DNA from: Phocoena phocoena
Taxonomy: Eukaryota > Chordata > Mammalia > Artiodactyla > Phocoenidae
DNA length: 64,000 nt
Reading direction: 5' to 3'
NCBI RefSeq assembly: GCF_963924675.1
Contig: NC_089226.1
Coordinates: forward strand, 46,145,124 to 46,209,123
The notes under the pieces were generated by a model, which was not told the origin of the DNA, ran no database searches, and worked only from the letters and a program-made list of their open reading frames with translations. Of this stretch, positions 36,330-46,980 are shown piece by piece. The position numbers and the translations under genes are program-made. The number at the start of each line of letters is the position of its first letter. Within the stretch, counting starts at the first letter, position 1.

Positions 36330-36835
36330 TCCAGTAGTTTTTCACATGGCTGGTTGTTACCCATTAGTGGATCGAAACAGCTTTTTAATACAATTTTTTT
36401 TTTTTTTTTAATTTGGCTGCGGTGGGTCTTCGCTGCTGTGCGCGGGCTTTCTCTAGTTGCGGCGAGCGGGGGCTACTCTTCGTTGCGGTGCGCAGGCTTC
36501 TCATTGTGGTGGCTTCTCCTGTTGTGGAGCACGGGCTCTAGGCGGGCAGGCTTCAGTAGTTATGGCACATGGGCTCAGTAGTTGTGGCTCGCGGGTTCTA
36601 GAGTGCGGGCTCAGCAGTTGTGGCGCACAGGCTTAGTTGCTCCGCGGCATGTGGGATCTTCCCGGACCAGGGCTCGAACCCGTGTCCCCTGCACTGGCAG
36701 GCGGACTCGTAACCACTGCACCACCAGGGAAGCCCGAAACAGCTTTTTAAATAAATGAAATAAATTAGAATAGAAAATATCCAAATGTATTACACGTAGC
36801 AAGGTTACATACTATTCTGGGAAATTTATGGGTCT
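36330..36835. repeat. hAT-type fossil split by a CHR-1 SINE
   Basis: The left flank 'gttacccattagtggatcga' and the right flank 'taaataaatgaaataaattagaatagaaaatatcc' in parts join, when the SINE is removed, into the order of an old mammalian hAT element. The SINE TSD sits exactly at the break. Confidence 0.5.
36389..36735 (-). mobile_element. Long CHR-1-type SINE, reverse
   Basis: T-run followed by 'ggctgcggtgggtcttcgct' and the repeated 'cagtagttgtggc' modules, ending 'gcaccaccagggaagccc'. Perfect 15-bp TSD GAAACAGCTTTTTAA at 36374-36388 and 36736-36750. CpG sites are well preserved, so it is younger than the other CHR-1 copies here. Confidence 0.96.
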
Positions 36836-36867
36836 GCATGAATAGTCACAATATAAAAGGTAGTTCT

Positions 36868-36985
36868 GGGACTTCCCTGGCGGTCCAGTGGTTAAGACTC
36901 CACACTTCCAATGCAGGTGGCACGGGTTCGATCCCTGGTCAGAGAACTAAGATCCTGCACGCCGCACGGCGAGGTCACAAAAAAT
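36868..36985 (+). mobile_element. CHR-2-like short tRNA SINE
   Basis: GGGACTTCCCTGGCGGTCCA start, B box GGTTCGATCC, and 'agaactaagatcctgcacgc' 3' body. Short form without CHR-1 modules. Perfect TSD AAAGGTAGTTCT at 36856-36867 and 36986-36997. Confidence 0.95.
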
Positions 36986-37029
36986 AAAGGTAGTTCTTAC
37001 TTTGGGTGACATCCAAAAAAGTTGGAAAG

Positions 37030-37165
37030 ATGTTGCTTCTTATGTAATTCTCACAATCCTACCTATGAGGTCCATATAGCAATTTACACTTTTTAATAAT
37101 GAAGAGGCTGAGGTATAGAGAAGTTGTATAATTTGTCCAACATCAAACTGCTAGTGTGACAATCA
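37030..37165 (-). repeat. MIR, reverse orientation
   Basis: 'ttctcacaatcctacctatg', 'gaagaggctgaggtatagag' and 'aactgctagtgtg' follow the MIR reverse complement, cut by SINE copy 8. Confidence 0.8.
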
Positions 37166-37180
37166 AGAATAGCCTCTATT

Positions 37181-37388
37181 GGGCTTCCCTGGTGGCGCAG
37201 TGGTTGAGAGTCTGCCTGCCGATGCAGGGGACACGGGTTCGTGCCCCAGTCCGGGAAGATCCCTCAGGCCGCGGAGCGGCTGGGCCCGTGAGCCATGGCC
37301 CCTGAGCCTGCGCATCCGGAGCCTGTGCTCCGCAACGGGAGAGGCCACAATAGTGAGAGGCCCGCGTACCGCAAAAAAAAAAAAAAAA
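37181..37388 (+). mobile_element. Short CHR-type SINE, copy 8
   Basis: Full-length with a pure A-tail. Perfect 16-bp TSD AAGAATAGCCTCTATT at 37165-37180 and 37389-37404. Third SINE within 1 kb. Confidence 0.97.
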
Positions 37389-37544
37389 AAGAATAGCCTC
37401 TATTTATCTCCTGAACTCCAAATATACAAATGATATCTGTATTTCTCTATGTGAACGTCCTAAAAGCAACTCAATCTCAGTCTTTGCTAAACCTGTATGT
37501 AATTTCCACACATTTTCTAATTTGCTCACCTTCTAGTGTTTTGC

Positions 37545-37760
37545 TCTTCCTCATCCAAGCAGGAATCCTCCTGTCTTAGATAAATCAACTCTTCATCATG
37601 TCATTACCATAACCCTCAGTCATGTCCTCACCATTTCTCTCCTGAACAACTGCAGCAGTTGTCCTCCCATTACCTGTTATTATGCCCCCTCCAAACGCCT
37701 AATTCATTCTCTGCATTGCTGGAAGTAATCTCCTTGAACTAAAAATCTAATTATTTAGGG
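37545..37760 (+). repeat. L2-like ancient repeat fragment
   Basis: 'ctgaacaactgcagcagttg', 'tcctcccattacctg' and 'gccccctccaaacgcctaat' resemble the sense strand of the same old family as 23100-24000. Confidence 0.45.
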
Positions 37761-39540
37761 CACCCTCTCCCAAACCTGAAGAAAACTTTTAAGCTCCAAA
37801 TGCCATATATAATTTTCTAGACTGGACTTTTGTGTAGTTTTAGGCAATACTTTAAAAAACAGAACCTAACTGATATTTATAAAGGATTTTTAAAAAATGA
37901 GTAAATGGCTGAAAGACCCAGATCAAAAGTTCTTTACTTTTTGTTAGTTCAAAGATACAGTTCATGTAAACAGATTCAAGGACAATCATAAATGTCTTTC
38001 ACTCAAGAACTATAGGTTGTCCAGCCAATAAATAGTGTCGTTTTCATAAATTAAAAAACAACAACAACAACAACAACACTACATCCATATGTTGAGACTA
38101 ATGAAATAGTTTATTATTTTTGCCTTCACAGAATAGCACAAATTCATGGAATAGCAGTCATCAATACTGTTTCTAAATATGTATTTAAAGATATATATGC
38201 ACAAAACACAACTACAATAAACTTTAATTTGCACTGGTTTCTAACTAAAAATCCAATGCTTTCCAATGTTTATGGCAGATTAAGGTAGGTCTATTGTGAA
38301 TCAGTCATATATAGTCTGTAGATTATCTACTATGACAAGTCTGAGCCTTTCAATCTACATGTTTAAACAAACTGCTGCCTTTGCACAGGCAGGTGGAAAG
38401 AATTTCTAGCTAGGCACGCACTAAGATGGGATCAAAGTTGTCGTAATACACTTTATGATACTATTTTAAATTAAAGAAAAATGAAGCTCAATTATTTCAT
38501 TTTTCTAAAATATTAGTGTTCTTCATACACAGATCACTAATGCTGAAAACAAAACCAATAAAATGTTTAAAAGGGTTGCATGTTTCATTGTTTTTTTGTG
38601 AGCAGGATTAAGTGTAACAGCTTTGTTGTAGTGTCTGTGTTATTGTTGATTCTTTCCTTTGCTTCTCAGTTAAAACAAAATAGAGCTGGTGGTTCAAAAG
38701 AAACTCATTTCTTCTCTCCACATGACTGTTGGGAAGATCCTAAGCAAGACTGAATCAATAATTATGATGAATCTTTTTACTTAAAAAAAAAAAAAATTAG
38801 GTTGCTTTACCCATAAATGCACACTTGGAAGTAAAGAAATGTTTTAAAGAGATGTGTTAGGCAAAATATTCTATCAACTTTTCAACTATGACTCCTGCTT
38901 GGCAGGAGTGACAGACATGCCCTGAGGCGAAGCTGTGACAATAACATACAAAATAATAAAATGCTTAAACAAAGGAGGCAGAACTATTATGAAGAGTGCC
39001 CCCTGGGGTTGAACGGAGAGCCTTTTTCTTTCAAAACACTCTTCAAAATATTGTACCCCAATTTATATCAATAGACAGCTGGATGGCTGGGTGGCCAGAT
39101 GGTCAGGGGGCTAAGAACTGGAACAAAAAACTGAAAAACACTTTCTCTTCACATATTACCTTTCCTCCACCCAAGTCTCTGAAGTGTTCCCAGGATTCCA
39201 TTTGAATATAAGTCATATTTTTGGCATACAGATTAAAAATCAAGATCACCATGTATGAGATAATGTATGTGAAAAGAACTATACCTATAAAATAACTATT
39301 AAGAGCTATGCAAAAGACATTTTCATTACACATTTTAATAACCATGGTTTCAATACTTTGAACATTGTGTTGCTTTTTAAGTAAATTCATACTATAACCA
39401 TCACATCCTATGTCACTTTTAGAAAATACTTATGGAACTACTTCCTCAAGTTCTTTCTTTAAAAAAAATAAAATTGGCACATTTTTCTCTCTATTGAAAG
39501 GGGGTTCTCATTTCCCTTTTTCCCATTTATGGGTTAGGAT
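37761..39540. other. Unique stretch
   Basis: AT-rich. It contains an (AAC)n microsatellite at 38059-38079 and a small perfect hairpin at 38891-38909 (ACTCCTGC, loop TTG, GCAGGAGT). Frames at 38996-39205 and 39103-39390 are unsupported. Confidence 0.45.
38059..38079 (+). repeat. (AAC)n microsatellite
   Basis: About seven AAC units. Confidence 0.9.
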
Positions 39541-39554
39541 AAAAACACAAGTTG

Positions 39555-39762
39555 GGGTTTCCCTGGTGGCACAGTGGTTGAGAGTCCGCCTGCCGATGCA
39601 GGGGACACGGGTTCGTGTCCCGGTCTGGGAAGATCCCACATGCCGCGGAGCGGCTAGGCCCGTGAGCCATGGCCGCTGAGCCTGCGCGTCCGGAGCCTGT
39701 GCTCCGCAACGGGAGAGGCCACAACAGTGAGAGGCCCGCGTACCGCAAAAAAAAAAACCCAA
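39555..39762 (+). mobile_element. Short CHR-type SINE, copy 9
   Basis: Starts GGGGTTTCCCTGG (one change from consensus). The A-tail is interrupted by CCC. Perfect TSD AAAAACACAAGTTG at 39541-39554 and 39763-39776. Confidence 0.96.
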
Positions 39763-39776
39763 AAAAACACAAGTTG

Positions 39777-41293
39777 ACATTTCTAACATAAAATGTTTCC
39801 CTTATCCTCTTCTTAAAAAAGGTTACTATAAATGGAGTCATAGGGACAATATCATTTGATATTTACTGATCTAATTTCATGCAACTAGAATTAAAATAAT
39901 TGTTAATAAATGGAATAAATGTGTCCTCAAATATCTACAATATATTTAAAATAAAGTTTGAATTTTAAAAATAAAATATTCTAATGGAATTAGACTTGCT
40001 AACTGCTATTGTTCATTCTAAACACTTGTTAGAGTTCAGACAAACATACAACATTGTTTTCTTCGGTTGCAGTACTTTATAAATGGTTTTATTTTACCAT
40101 TTACCAAACCTCTTTTGTTCAGTTATTCAAACTAACTTCTGCCAAGAACACTAGGAATTTGGTGATAGTGCTTCTTTTTGGAGAAAAACAACCCCTTTCC
40201 TCAGAAAATTGAAAATGTTTATCTTGGCACTAAAACCTTGTATTGAGCCTTCTGGAAAGTATTTTAAATTGTTGTTTTTAACCTAGACTCTGTGACTGAA
40301 ACAGGAAAAGGTTCCGTAGCTCTGCACCAAAATACATATTTATAGTGTTGATTTTCTTTCTACACCAAAAATACTAGTTTGATGGCAGCAGTTTTCAAAG
40401 TATAATACCCTAGGACCATGCCTAACATTGGGCATTATCACTATATTCAAGACAATTTGTTTTTTAAACCTCAAAAACTTCTGATGTCTAAGAAATGCTA
40501 AATGTTGATCAAATATGCTATAAGTGCTATATTGGGAAGGACTGTTTCACTTAACTACCTGGTCTGTTAGGAATTTTCACACACAAAATAAATTTTATTT
40601 GATACTGTAATTTCCTCCTGTGCATGCCAACAAAAGATATGTTCCTAAGTCTTTATCTTTTTGTTTTACATTTCTCCCACTAGGTATGCTTTAGCTTCAG
40701 ATTAGACAGCATAAAGATAAATCCTTGAACTTTTTGCATTACTGTCCTAATAATGTGTCTGAATACAATTAAGAAATCTTTGGCAATTGATGAAATGAAA
40801 GAGTCATTGTTCTTAACTCCCCTACCAAACCCCTAAATTGCTAGAATATACGGAAGAGACTACAGGAGTTGTAAGGTGTATATGAAAGTATATTAAAAAT
40901 GGTAGGTCATACAATTTCACAAAGACCCCCAGATAGCTGCAACGATTTTTCAGTCGCTAATAACTGACATAGAATACTATGCACTCCATCATGAATACGT
41001 CCTTCCCACCTTAAAAACTTCATCCATTTTTTTCCTTCTAACAGTTTGTCTGTCCTTTACAAGAAAAATTACAGCACCATCATCATTTTATACTTGCATA
41101 TAACATTTTTTATAGTTAAAGGAAGTTCAAATTATATCATTGTGCTTATCAAGTATTTATTAGAATGTTCTGACAGGAAATTAGTTGTTTAAACATTCTG
41201 CTATGGTTGAATTGCCTTATTTTAGGTTAAACAAAAAAAGATAAAGATATCTACTAAATACATCTTACTAAAATCCATAACTGTTTTTGTCAA
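39777..41293. other. Unique AT-rich stretch
   Basis: About 1.5 kb without a recognised repeat, exon or long open frame. Confidence 0.5.
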
Positions 41294-41303
41294 TCAAGTG
41301 CAA

Positions 41304-41510
41304 TTTTTTTTTTCCCCCCGGTACGCAGGCCTCTCACTGTTGTGGCTTCTCCCGTTGTGGAGGCACAGGCTCCGGACGCGCAGGCTCAGCGGCCATGGCT
41401 CACGGGCCCGGCAGCTCCATGGCATGTGGGATCTTCCCGGACCGGGACACGAACCCACGTCCCCTGCATCGGCAGGCGGACTCCCAACCACTGCGCCACC
41501 AGGGAAGCCC
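41304..41510 (-). mobile_element. Short CHR-type SINE, copy 10, reverse
   Basis: Reverse copy with a C-run next to the T-tail and a few changes in the middle ('cccggcagctccatgg'). TSD TCAAGTGCAA at 41294-41303 and 41511-41520. The 102-residue open frames on each strand are SINE by-products. Confidence 0.95.
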
Positions 41511-42278
41511 TCAAGTGCAAATTTTAATTTTAAAAGCGTAGAACTTCCTGCTGTGATTGAATTCTGCCTATATCCAGAAAAATCAAGAAAGAGTCTATTC
41601 AAATGAGTTTAATAAGAGTGAAACAAATAGGAATTACTGGTATTACAGAAAATGACGATAATGAAGGAGTGGGCTCTTCCTAATCAAAAATCCAACTCCC
41701 ATACTGTTGTGTTTTTATGACAATGACAGGCACCATTTTTACTGGCATTAAAATTCTGAGCCATCCTAACACTCCCCCACATTCCTCAGAGTCTCAGTAT
41801 CAATGAAAAATGCAACTCTGACATAATGGACTAACTTGATATTTTACAGACAGTGATTAGTATGCTAGGTTACGTTCGTAAAAGACTTAGATTAAGCCCT
41901 ACCATCACTTTTTTCTCATTTAAATTTAAAATGTTGATTGTTTTATAAAGTGAGCAAAGAATATCTAAAATCAGGTCCACAATAAACAGAAATTCACCTT
42001 TCAAGATCTGAGGACTATTAATTTACATATTCAGTTTTCCAAGATGAACTTATAAGCATAATGTGAAAAATCACATCTTCCTTCCCTCTCTTTCTCTATT
42101 CACTAAGGAGCAGTGACTTATCTCTAACCACTCTAGAAAATAAAACAAAGCAAACAAAAATTCATGTCACTTGTGGGGCATAATAATTTAGAAAACACTT
42201 TAGTTACACGGTTGATTTAAAAATTACAAAGGAAGAGTATTTTTTTCTATTAAAATAAATAGGTATAACAGAACATAC

Positions 42279-42325
42279 CTGAAAAAGAACATGTACATGG
42301 CAGCTGTGATGCAGAATAAAAGGAC
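42279..42325 (-). other. Candidate 47-nt exon, possible membrane segment
   Basis: On the minus strand the segment is bounded by an acceptor with a fair pyrimidine tract ('tattttctccttgttatag') and a consensus donor (CAG followed by GTATGT). All three frames are open. One reads VLLFCITAAMYMFFF then R (split codon), which would suit a transmembrane helix. Caution is needed because T-rich DNA gives hydrophobic codons by default. No start codon context or neighbouring exon with a matching phase was found, and I do not recognise the protein. It could be a true small exon of a minus-strand gene or a pseudo-exon. Confidence 0.3.
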
Positions 42326-42585
42326 CTATAACAAGGAGAAAATACGTTACTTACAAAAGAACACTGACATCATCATTTGTGTGTCTTAGAAAGCAAAATA
42401 CCCACTATTAAATCTTGTACCTGAATTAAAAGATGTATGAAGCTAGTCATACACATATCACATTCTCTACCTTTCAAATAAGTCATATCAAGGCAATAAT
42501 AAGTCTGTATATTTACACACACATATAAATAAATAAAATTATAAACATTATACAATATGTATGTGTGTACATATATATATAACAC

Positions 42586-42589
<4 letters not shown>

Positions 42590-42626
<37 letters not shown>
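42590..42626 (+). repeat. (GT)n microsatellite
   Basis: About 18 uninterrupted GT units, preceded by an AT-rich alternating tract. A minus-strand transcript would contain (CA)n here. Confidence 0.96.
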
Positions 42627-42629
<3 letters not shown>

Positions 42630-43418
42630 GGCTGGGTAGAGGGTAACAGGGTTCAAAAAGGAATAGCCTATTTAAAAAATTATATCTAAGAATTCCTCAA
42701 GAAGCAAGTAACCTAAGAACAGAGACAATGGCTTCTAAATAGTGAAGTCAGCAGAAAAATCATGAAGCTTATTAACTATTATATCAAGATGACCAGACTT
42801 TTAAAATATAAAACACAGTCCAGTTGTCAACCAATTGTAATCAATAAGAAAAGCTCCTAAAAATATAATCATCCTGTATGGGATATAGACTCCCTATAAA
42901 AAAATAAATTCCTCTAAAAGCAAGCATCAGAACACACAATAAATCTGGATTAAAGAAGCTTCCCTAGAACACATCATATGAAACACAAAGTATATTACTA
43001 TGTATATGGAAAGAATCCAAACCCAAGTCCTTACCAAAAGCTTAGTTATGCCAACAAAATGAATCTCCATAAAATTGTTTTAAATCAGTAAAACGGAAGT
43101 TGTAAACTGTGTTCTTATGTTAACAATAAGAGTGTAAATTAAACACAAGGATTGTCAATGGCCTCACATCATAGACAAATGAACAATCTTCAACTATTAA
43201 AAACTGACCACAAGGAACCATGAAAACAAAAATGGTACAAAATAGTGTTTAGCTATTTCCAACACAATTTCTAGTTGATTTAAGGAAGGTATAATAGTTT
43301 TGCTATTACAAATTGAGCTTGATAGGTTTGCCACCTTGGCTTAAGATAAGCATTATAAATACAATCTGAATGACTTAGAAATATATAAACCTACCAACCC
43401 AAAAGAGGATGGGCATCA

Positions 43419-44813
43419 CACTCCCTGGCTTCAAACTACATTTCAAAGCTGTAGTAATCAAAACAGTATGGTATTGGTATATAAACAGAATAGAGAGTGA
43501 TACAGAATAAAAGAGCCCAGAAATAAACCCATGCATACAAGGTCAATTGATTTATGATAAAGGAGCCATGAATATACAATGGGGATAGAACAGTCACTTC
43601 AAAAATTGGTACTGGGAAAATAGGATGGCCACATGCAGAAGAATGAAATTGGACTACTATCTTACAGCACACACAAAAATTAACTCAAAATGGATTAAAG
43701 ACTTGAATGTAAGGCCTGAAACCATAAAACTCCTAGAAGAAAACACAGCTGGTAAGCATAGGTCATGGTGATTTTTTAAAATCTTACACCAAAAGCAAAA
43801 GAAACAAAAGCAAAAATAAAGTGCGATATCAAATTAAAAAGCTCTACACAGCAAAGGAAACCATCAACAAGATGAAAAGGCAACCTACTGAATGGGAGAA
43901 AATAATTACAAATGACATATCAGATAAGGGGCTAATATCCAAAATATATAAAGAACTCAACAGCAAAAGAACAAACATTCTGATTTTAAAATGGACAGAT
44001 CTAAATTCTTCCGAAGAAGACATATGATGGCCAACAGGTTCATGAAAAGATGCTCAGAATCAGGGAAATGCAAATTGAAACCGCAATGAAATATCACCTC
44101 ACACTTGTTAGAATGACTATTACCAAAGAGACTAGAAATAACAAGTGTTGGTGAGGATATGGAGAAAAGGGAACCCTTGTGCACTGTTGGTGGGAATGTA
44201 ACTTGGTGCAGCCACTATGGAAAACAGTATGGAGGCTCCTCAAAAAAGTAAAAATAGAACTACCATATGATCCAGCAATTCCACTTCTGAGTATTTATCC
44301 AAAGAATTCAATGAAAACACTAACTCAAAAAGATACGTGAAGCATTATTTACAGTAGCCAAGATATGGAAACAACCTAAGTGTCCATCAATGGATGAATG
44401 AATAAATAAATTGTGGTGCACACACACACACACACACACAGACAGAGAGAGAGAGACAGAGAGAGAGAGAGAGACAGAGAGAGAGAGAGAAAGGGGGAAT
44501 ATTATTCAGCCATAAAAAGGAGTGAAATCTTGCCATTTGCAACAACATGGATGAACCTCGAGGATACTAAACTGACTTATTTTATTCAGTCAGAGAAAGA
44601 CAAATACCATACAATATCTCTGATATGTGGAAGGTGAAGAAGGAGGAAGAAGAGAGAAGGGATAAGGAAGAAAGAAGGAAGAAGGAGAAAAAGAAACCAA
44701 ACTCACAGATACAAAGAACAGAGTAGTGGTTGCAGGCAGCAGGGGAGTGATGGATAGGAGAAATGGGGGAGCTGCATGTTTTTTTAGTTTAAATAAACTG
44801 AATTTTAAAAAAA
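43419..44813 (+). mobile_element. 5'-truncated L1 with TSD
   Basis: Starts inside ORF2 ('ctccctggcttcaaactac'), continues through 'aaattggtactgggaaaata', 'gaaatgcaaattgaaaccgc', 'ccatatgatccagcaattcc' and 'aatattattcagccataaaa', and ends in a short A-tail. It carries stops and frameshifts, so it is inactive. TSD AGGATGGGCATCA (43406-43418) against AGGATGGGTATCA (44814-44826). A (CA)n(GA)n tract has grown inside it. Frames at 43821-44027 and 44413-44637 are ORF2 remains and microsatellite. Confidence 0.94.
44418..44492 (+). repeat. Compound (CA)n(GA)n microsatellite in L1
   Basis: About 11 CA units, then (GA)n with three CA interruptions, located between 'aattgtggtg' and 'gggggaatattattcag' of the L1. 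Confidence 0.96.
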
Positions 44814-44915
44814 AGGATGGGTATCAATTACTATAAAACAAATATTACTTTTATTAATTTCTTATATAAAATATATAAAATCTTTCTTAATATACAAAGT
44901 ATATAAAATCTAATA

Positions 44916-45264
44916 GGGACTTCCCTCGTGGAGCAGTGGTTAAGAATCCACCAGCCAATGTAGGGCACATGGGTTCAATCCCTGGTCCAGGAAGACCCCA
45001 AGTGCTGAAGAGCAGCTAAGCCCATGAGCCACAACTACTGCGCCTGCGCTCTAGAGCCCGTGAGCCACAACTATGGAAACCCGAGTGCCACAACTACTGA
45101 AGCCCACATGCCTAGAGCCCATGCTCCCAACAAGAGAAGCCACCGCAGTGAGAAGCCCACGCACTGCAATGAAGAGTAGCCCCTGCTCGCCACAACTAGA
45201 GAAAGCCCGCGTGCAGCAACAAAGACCCAACACAACCATAAATAAATAAATAAATTTATTTTTA
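44916..45264 (+). mobile_element. Long CHR-1-type SINE, copy 3
   Basis: GGGACTTCCCTCGTGGAGCA start, B box GGTTCAATCC, CHR-1 'cacaactactg' modules, and a (TAAA)n tail. TSD AAAATCTAATA at 44905-44915 and 45265-45275, perfect. Minus-strand frames at 45051-45349 are antisense SINE. Confidence 0.95.
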
Positions 45265-45275
45265 AAAATCTAATA

Positions 45276-45787
45276 AACATGCACACACTCTCCTCCTCTC
45301 CTTCTTTTCCTCTCCCATTCTCTCGCGCCTTCAAAAATACCCTATCCATGATGCATAAGTTTCATATCACTATTTTGAAAATGTAACTTAAAGCATGAGG
45401 AATAATTTTCATTTATTGACTAATCAATTATAAAGTCCAAGTGAGTTTGTTTACTGGCTATAATTTGCCAGCCAATGCTCCAGATCACAAAACTCAGTTT
45501 TTATTTTCCTCTCCTTGTATCCCCTTTGGGCAATGCCAACCTTCCCAATTTTTCAATGTTTCATTCTTTCTCTGCACTAGTCATTATTCCCCTCACAGAC
45601 TCCACTCACAAACCTCTCTAGAAGTGTCCCAAAAATCTTTCCCACACTCTCTACTTTCTCCAAAGAAAACTCCAAAGTCCCTTTCCCTCAAAATGTTGCT
45701 ATGCTCTATCCTCATATGCTAAACCCACCCGTGCTCATATTAAACTAACGATTATCTTTACAAATAATACCTTTGAAAGTGGGAAAG
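45276..45787. other. Unique pyrimidine-rich stretch
   Basis: The 93-codon frame at 45441-45722 lies in pyrimidine-rich DNA that may be old L2. No motif was recognised. Confidence 0.4.
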
Positions 45788-45985
45788 AGCATAATGTTTA
45801 AAAACTCAAGCTCTAGAATAAGGCAAATACAGGTTTGAATCTAATTTTATGTGACTTCTGATGCTTTATATAATTTCCCTAAGCCTTAGATCCCTTATCA
45901 CTAAAGTGAGTATATTACCTCACTTTGAATTGTCGGGAAGATTAAATGAGACGATGCTGCAAAGTGTCAGGTATTCGGCAGACTG
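45788..45985 (+). repeat. MIR
   Basis: 'agcataatgtttaaaaactc', 'aatacaggtttgaatcta', 'atttccctaagccttagatc' and 'gggaagattaaatgagac' follow MIR on the plus strand. Confidence 0.8.
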
Positions 45986-46184
45986 TTTTTATTTTGTTTT
46001 GTTATTCATGGAAGTGATCTAGATATAAAAACTTCATCCAGAGATAGAAGCTTGGAAAAAAGTTTGTTTCTAAACAGGTAGACCTTTTGAAATCTCTCAA
46101 ATTACCAATATTTGGAGCTCACCTCTTTCATAGAGCAGATATTTAAGATATGCAAGCAGGGGGAAACGTGTAAGGAATATTAAA

Positions 46185-46560
46185 GTACAATTGATCAACT
46201 CATTCAAGAAATATTTACTGAACACATACTATGTGCCAGAGACTATTCTAAAACTTACAACAGTATACAAAATGGACAAAGTCCTTGCCCTCCTGGAACT
46301 TATCTTCTAGTGAGGTAAGAGAAGATATTGAAATAGTATGTCAGACAGTGATGAGTTTTGGAGCAAAACAAAGCAGGATAAGGAAATAAAATGCAGGCGA
46401 GTAGGGGTGGTTGTTTTATACAAAGTGATCAAGGAAGCACAGACTTGTTAGTAGAGACACTGAGGAGATAAGGGATAAACGAGAGGACCATATCAACAGA
46501 ACCAATGGAAAATTTTATTCAGAAAGATGGTCAGTATTATGTCAAAGATGCTAAAGAAAG
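46185..46560 (-). repeat. L2 3' end, reverse
   Basis: 'actcattcaagaaatattta', 'ctgaacacatactatgtgcc', 'agtccttgccctcctggaac' and 'ttatcttctagtgaggtaag' match the L2 3' end in complement. The rest is degraded. Confidence 0.75.
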
Positions 46561-46694
46561 GATTTCATTTTTAGTAACATACACTTTTCAAAGTTTTTAA
46601 AATTAATTATGCTAATTTCTTAAACATTGTAACTTCAACAGAGTGTTTTTCCAAATAAATGTAAATCTGCAATTAAATAATGAAGAAGATTTTC

Positions 46695-46830
46695 TCTGTG
46701 TTTCAAATTATAGCATTTTAGAGCTAAAAGGACCTTCAGGTAATATATTTTTCATATTAGGAAACTTAGATCCTTAGAAGGTAAGTGATATATCCATGTT
46801 CTACCCTGTTAGTTGTATCTTGTATTTCCT
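46695..46830 (-). repeat. Ancient LINE-like fragment
   Basis: 'tagcattttagagctaaaag' and 'gaccttcaggtaatatat' followed by 'aggaaacttagatccttag' resemble an old L2/L3-type repeat in complement. Confidence 0.45.
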
Positions 46831-46929
46831 CTATTAAACAAATATTGGTCAAATGTTTACTCTGTACCTGCTCCATAAAGAAGATATTTAAATACAATTC
46901 TAACCCTTAAGGAACTTACAGAATACTGC

Positions 46930-46980
46930 TCCACAGTCTAATTCTGTAGCTACTCTTTATATGTGTGGCTACTTAAAATT
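46930..46980. repeat. hAT fossil, left part, split by an L1
   Basis: 'tctgtagctactctttat' then 'tgtggctacttaaaatt' is the left half of a hAT element that resumes at 49982. Related to the element at 10492-10809. Confidence 0.6.

Larger units (their letters stand above)
41521..43405. other. Unique stretch holding the best exon candidate
   Basis: AT-rich DNA with the 47-nt minus-strand exon candidate at 42279-42325 and a (GT)n tract at 42590-42626. No other repeat family was recognised. Confidence 0.5.

Noticed and set aside
44413..44637. An open frame starting with His-Thr and Arg-Glu repeats.
   Set aside because: Translation of the (CA)n(GA)n microsatellite followed by L1 ORF2 remains.
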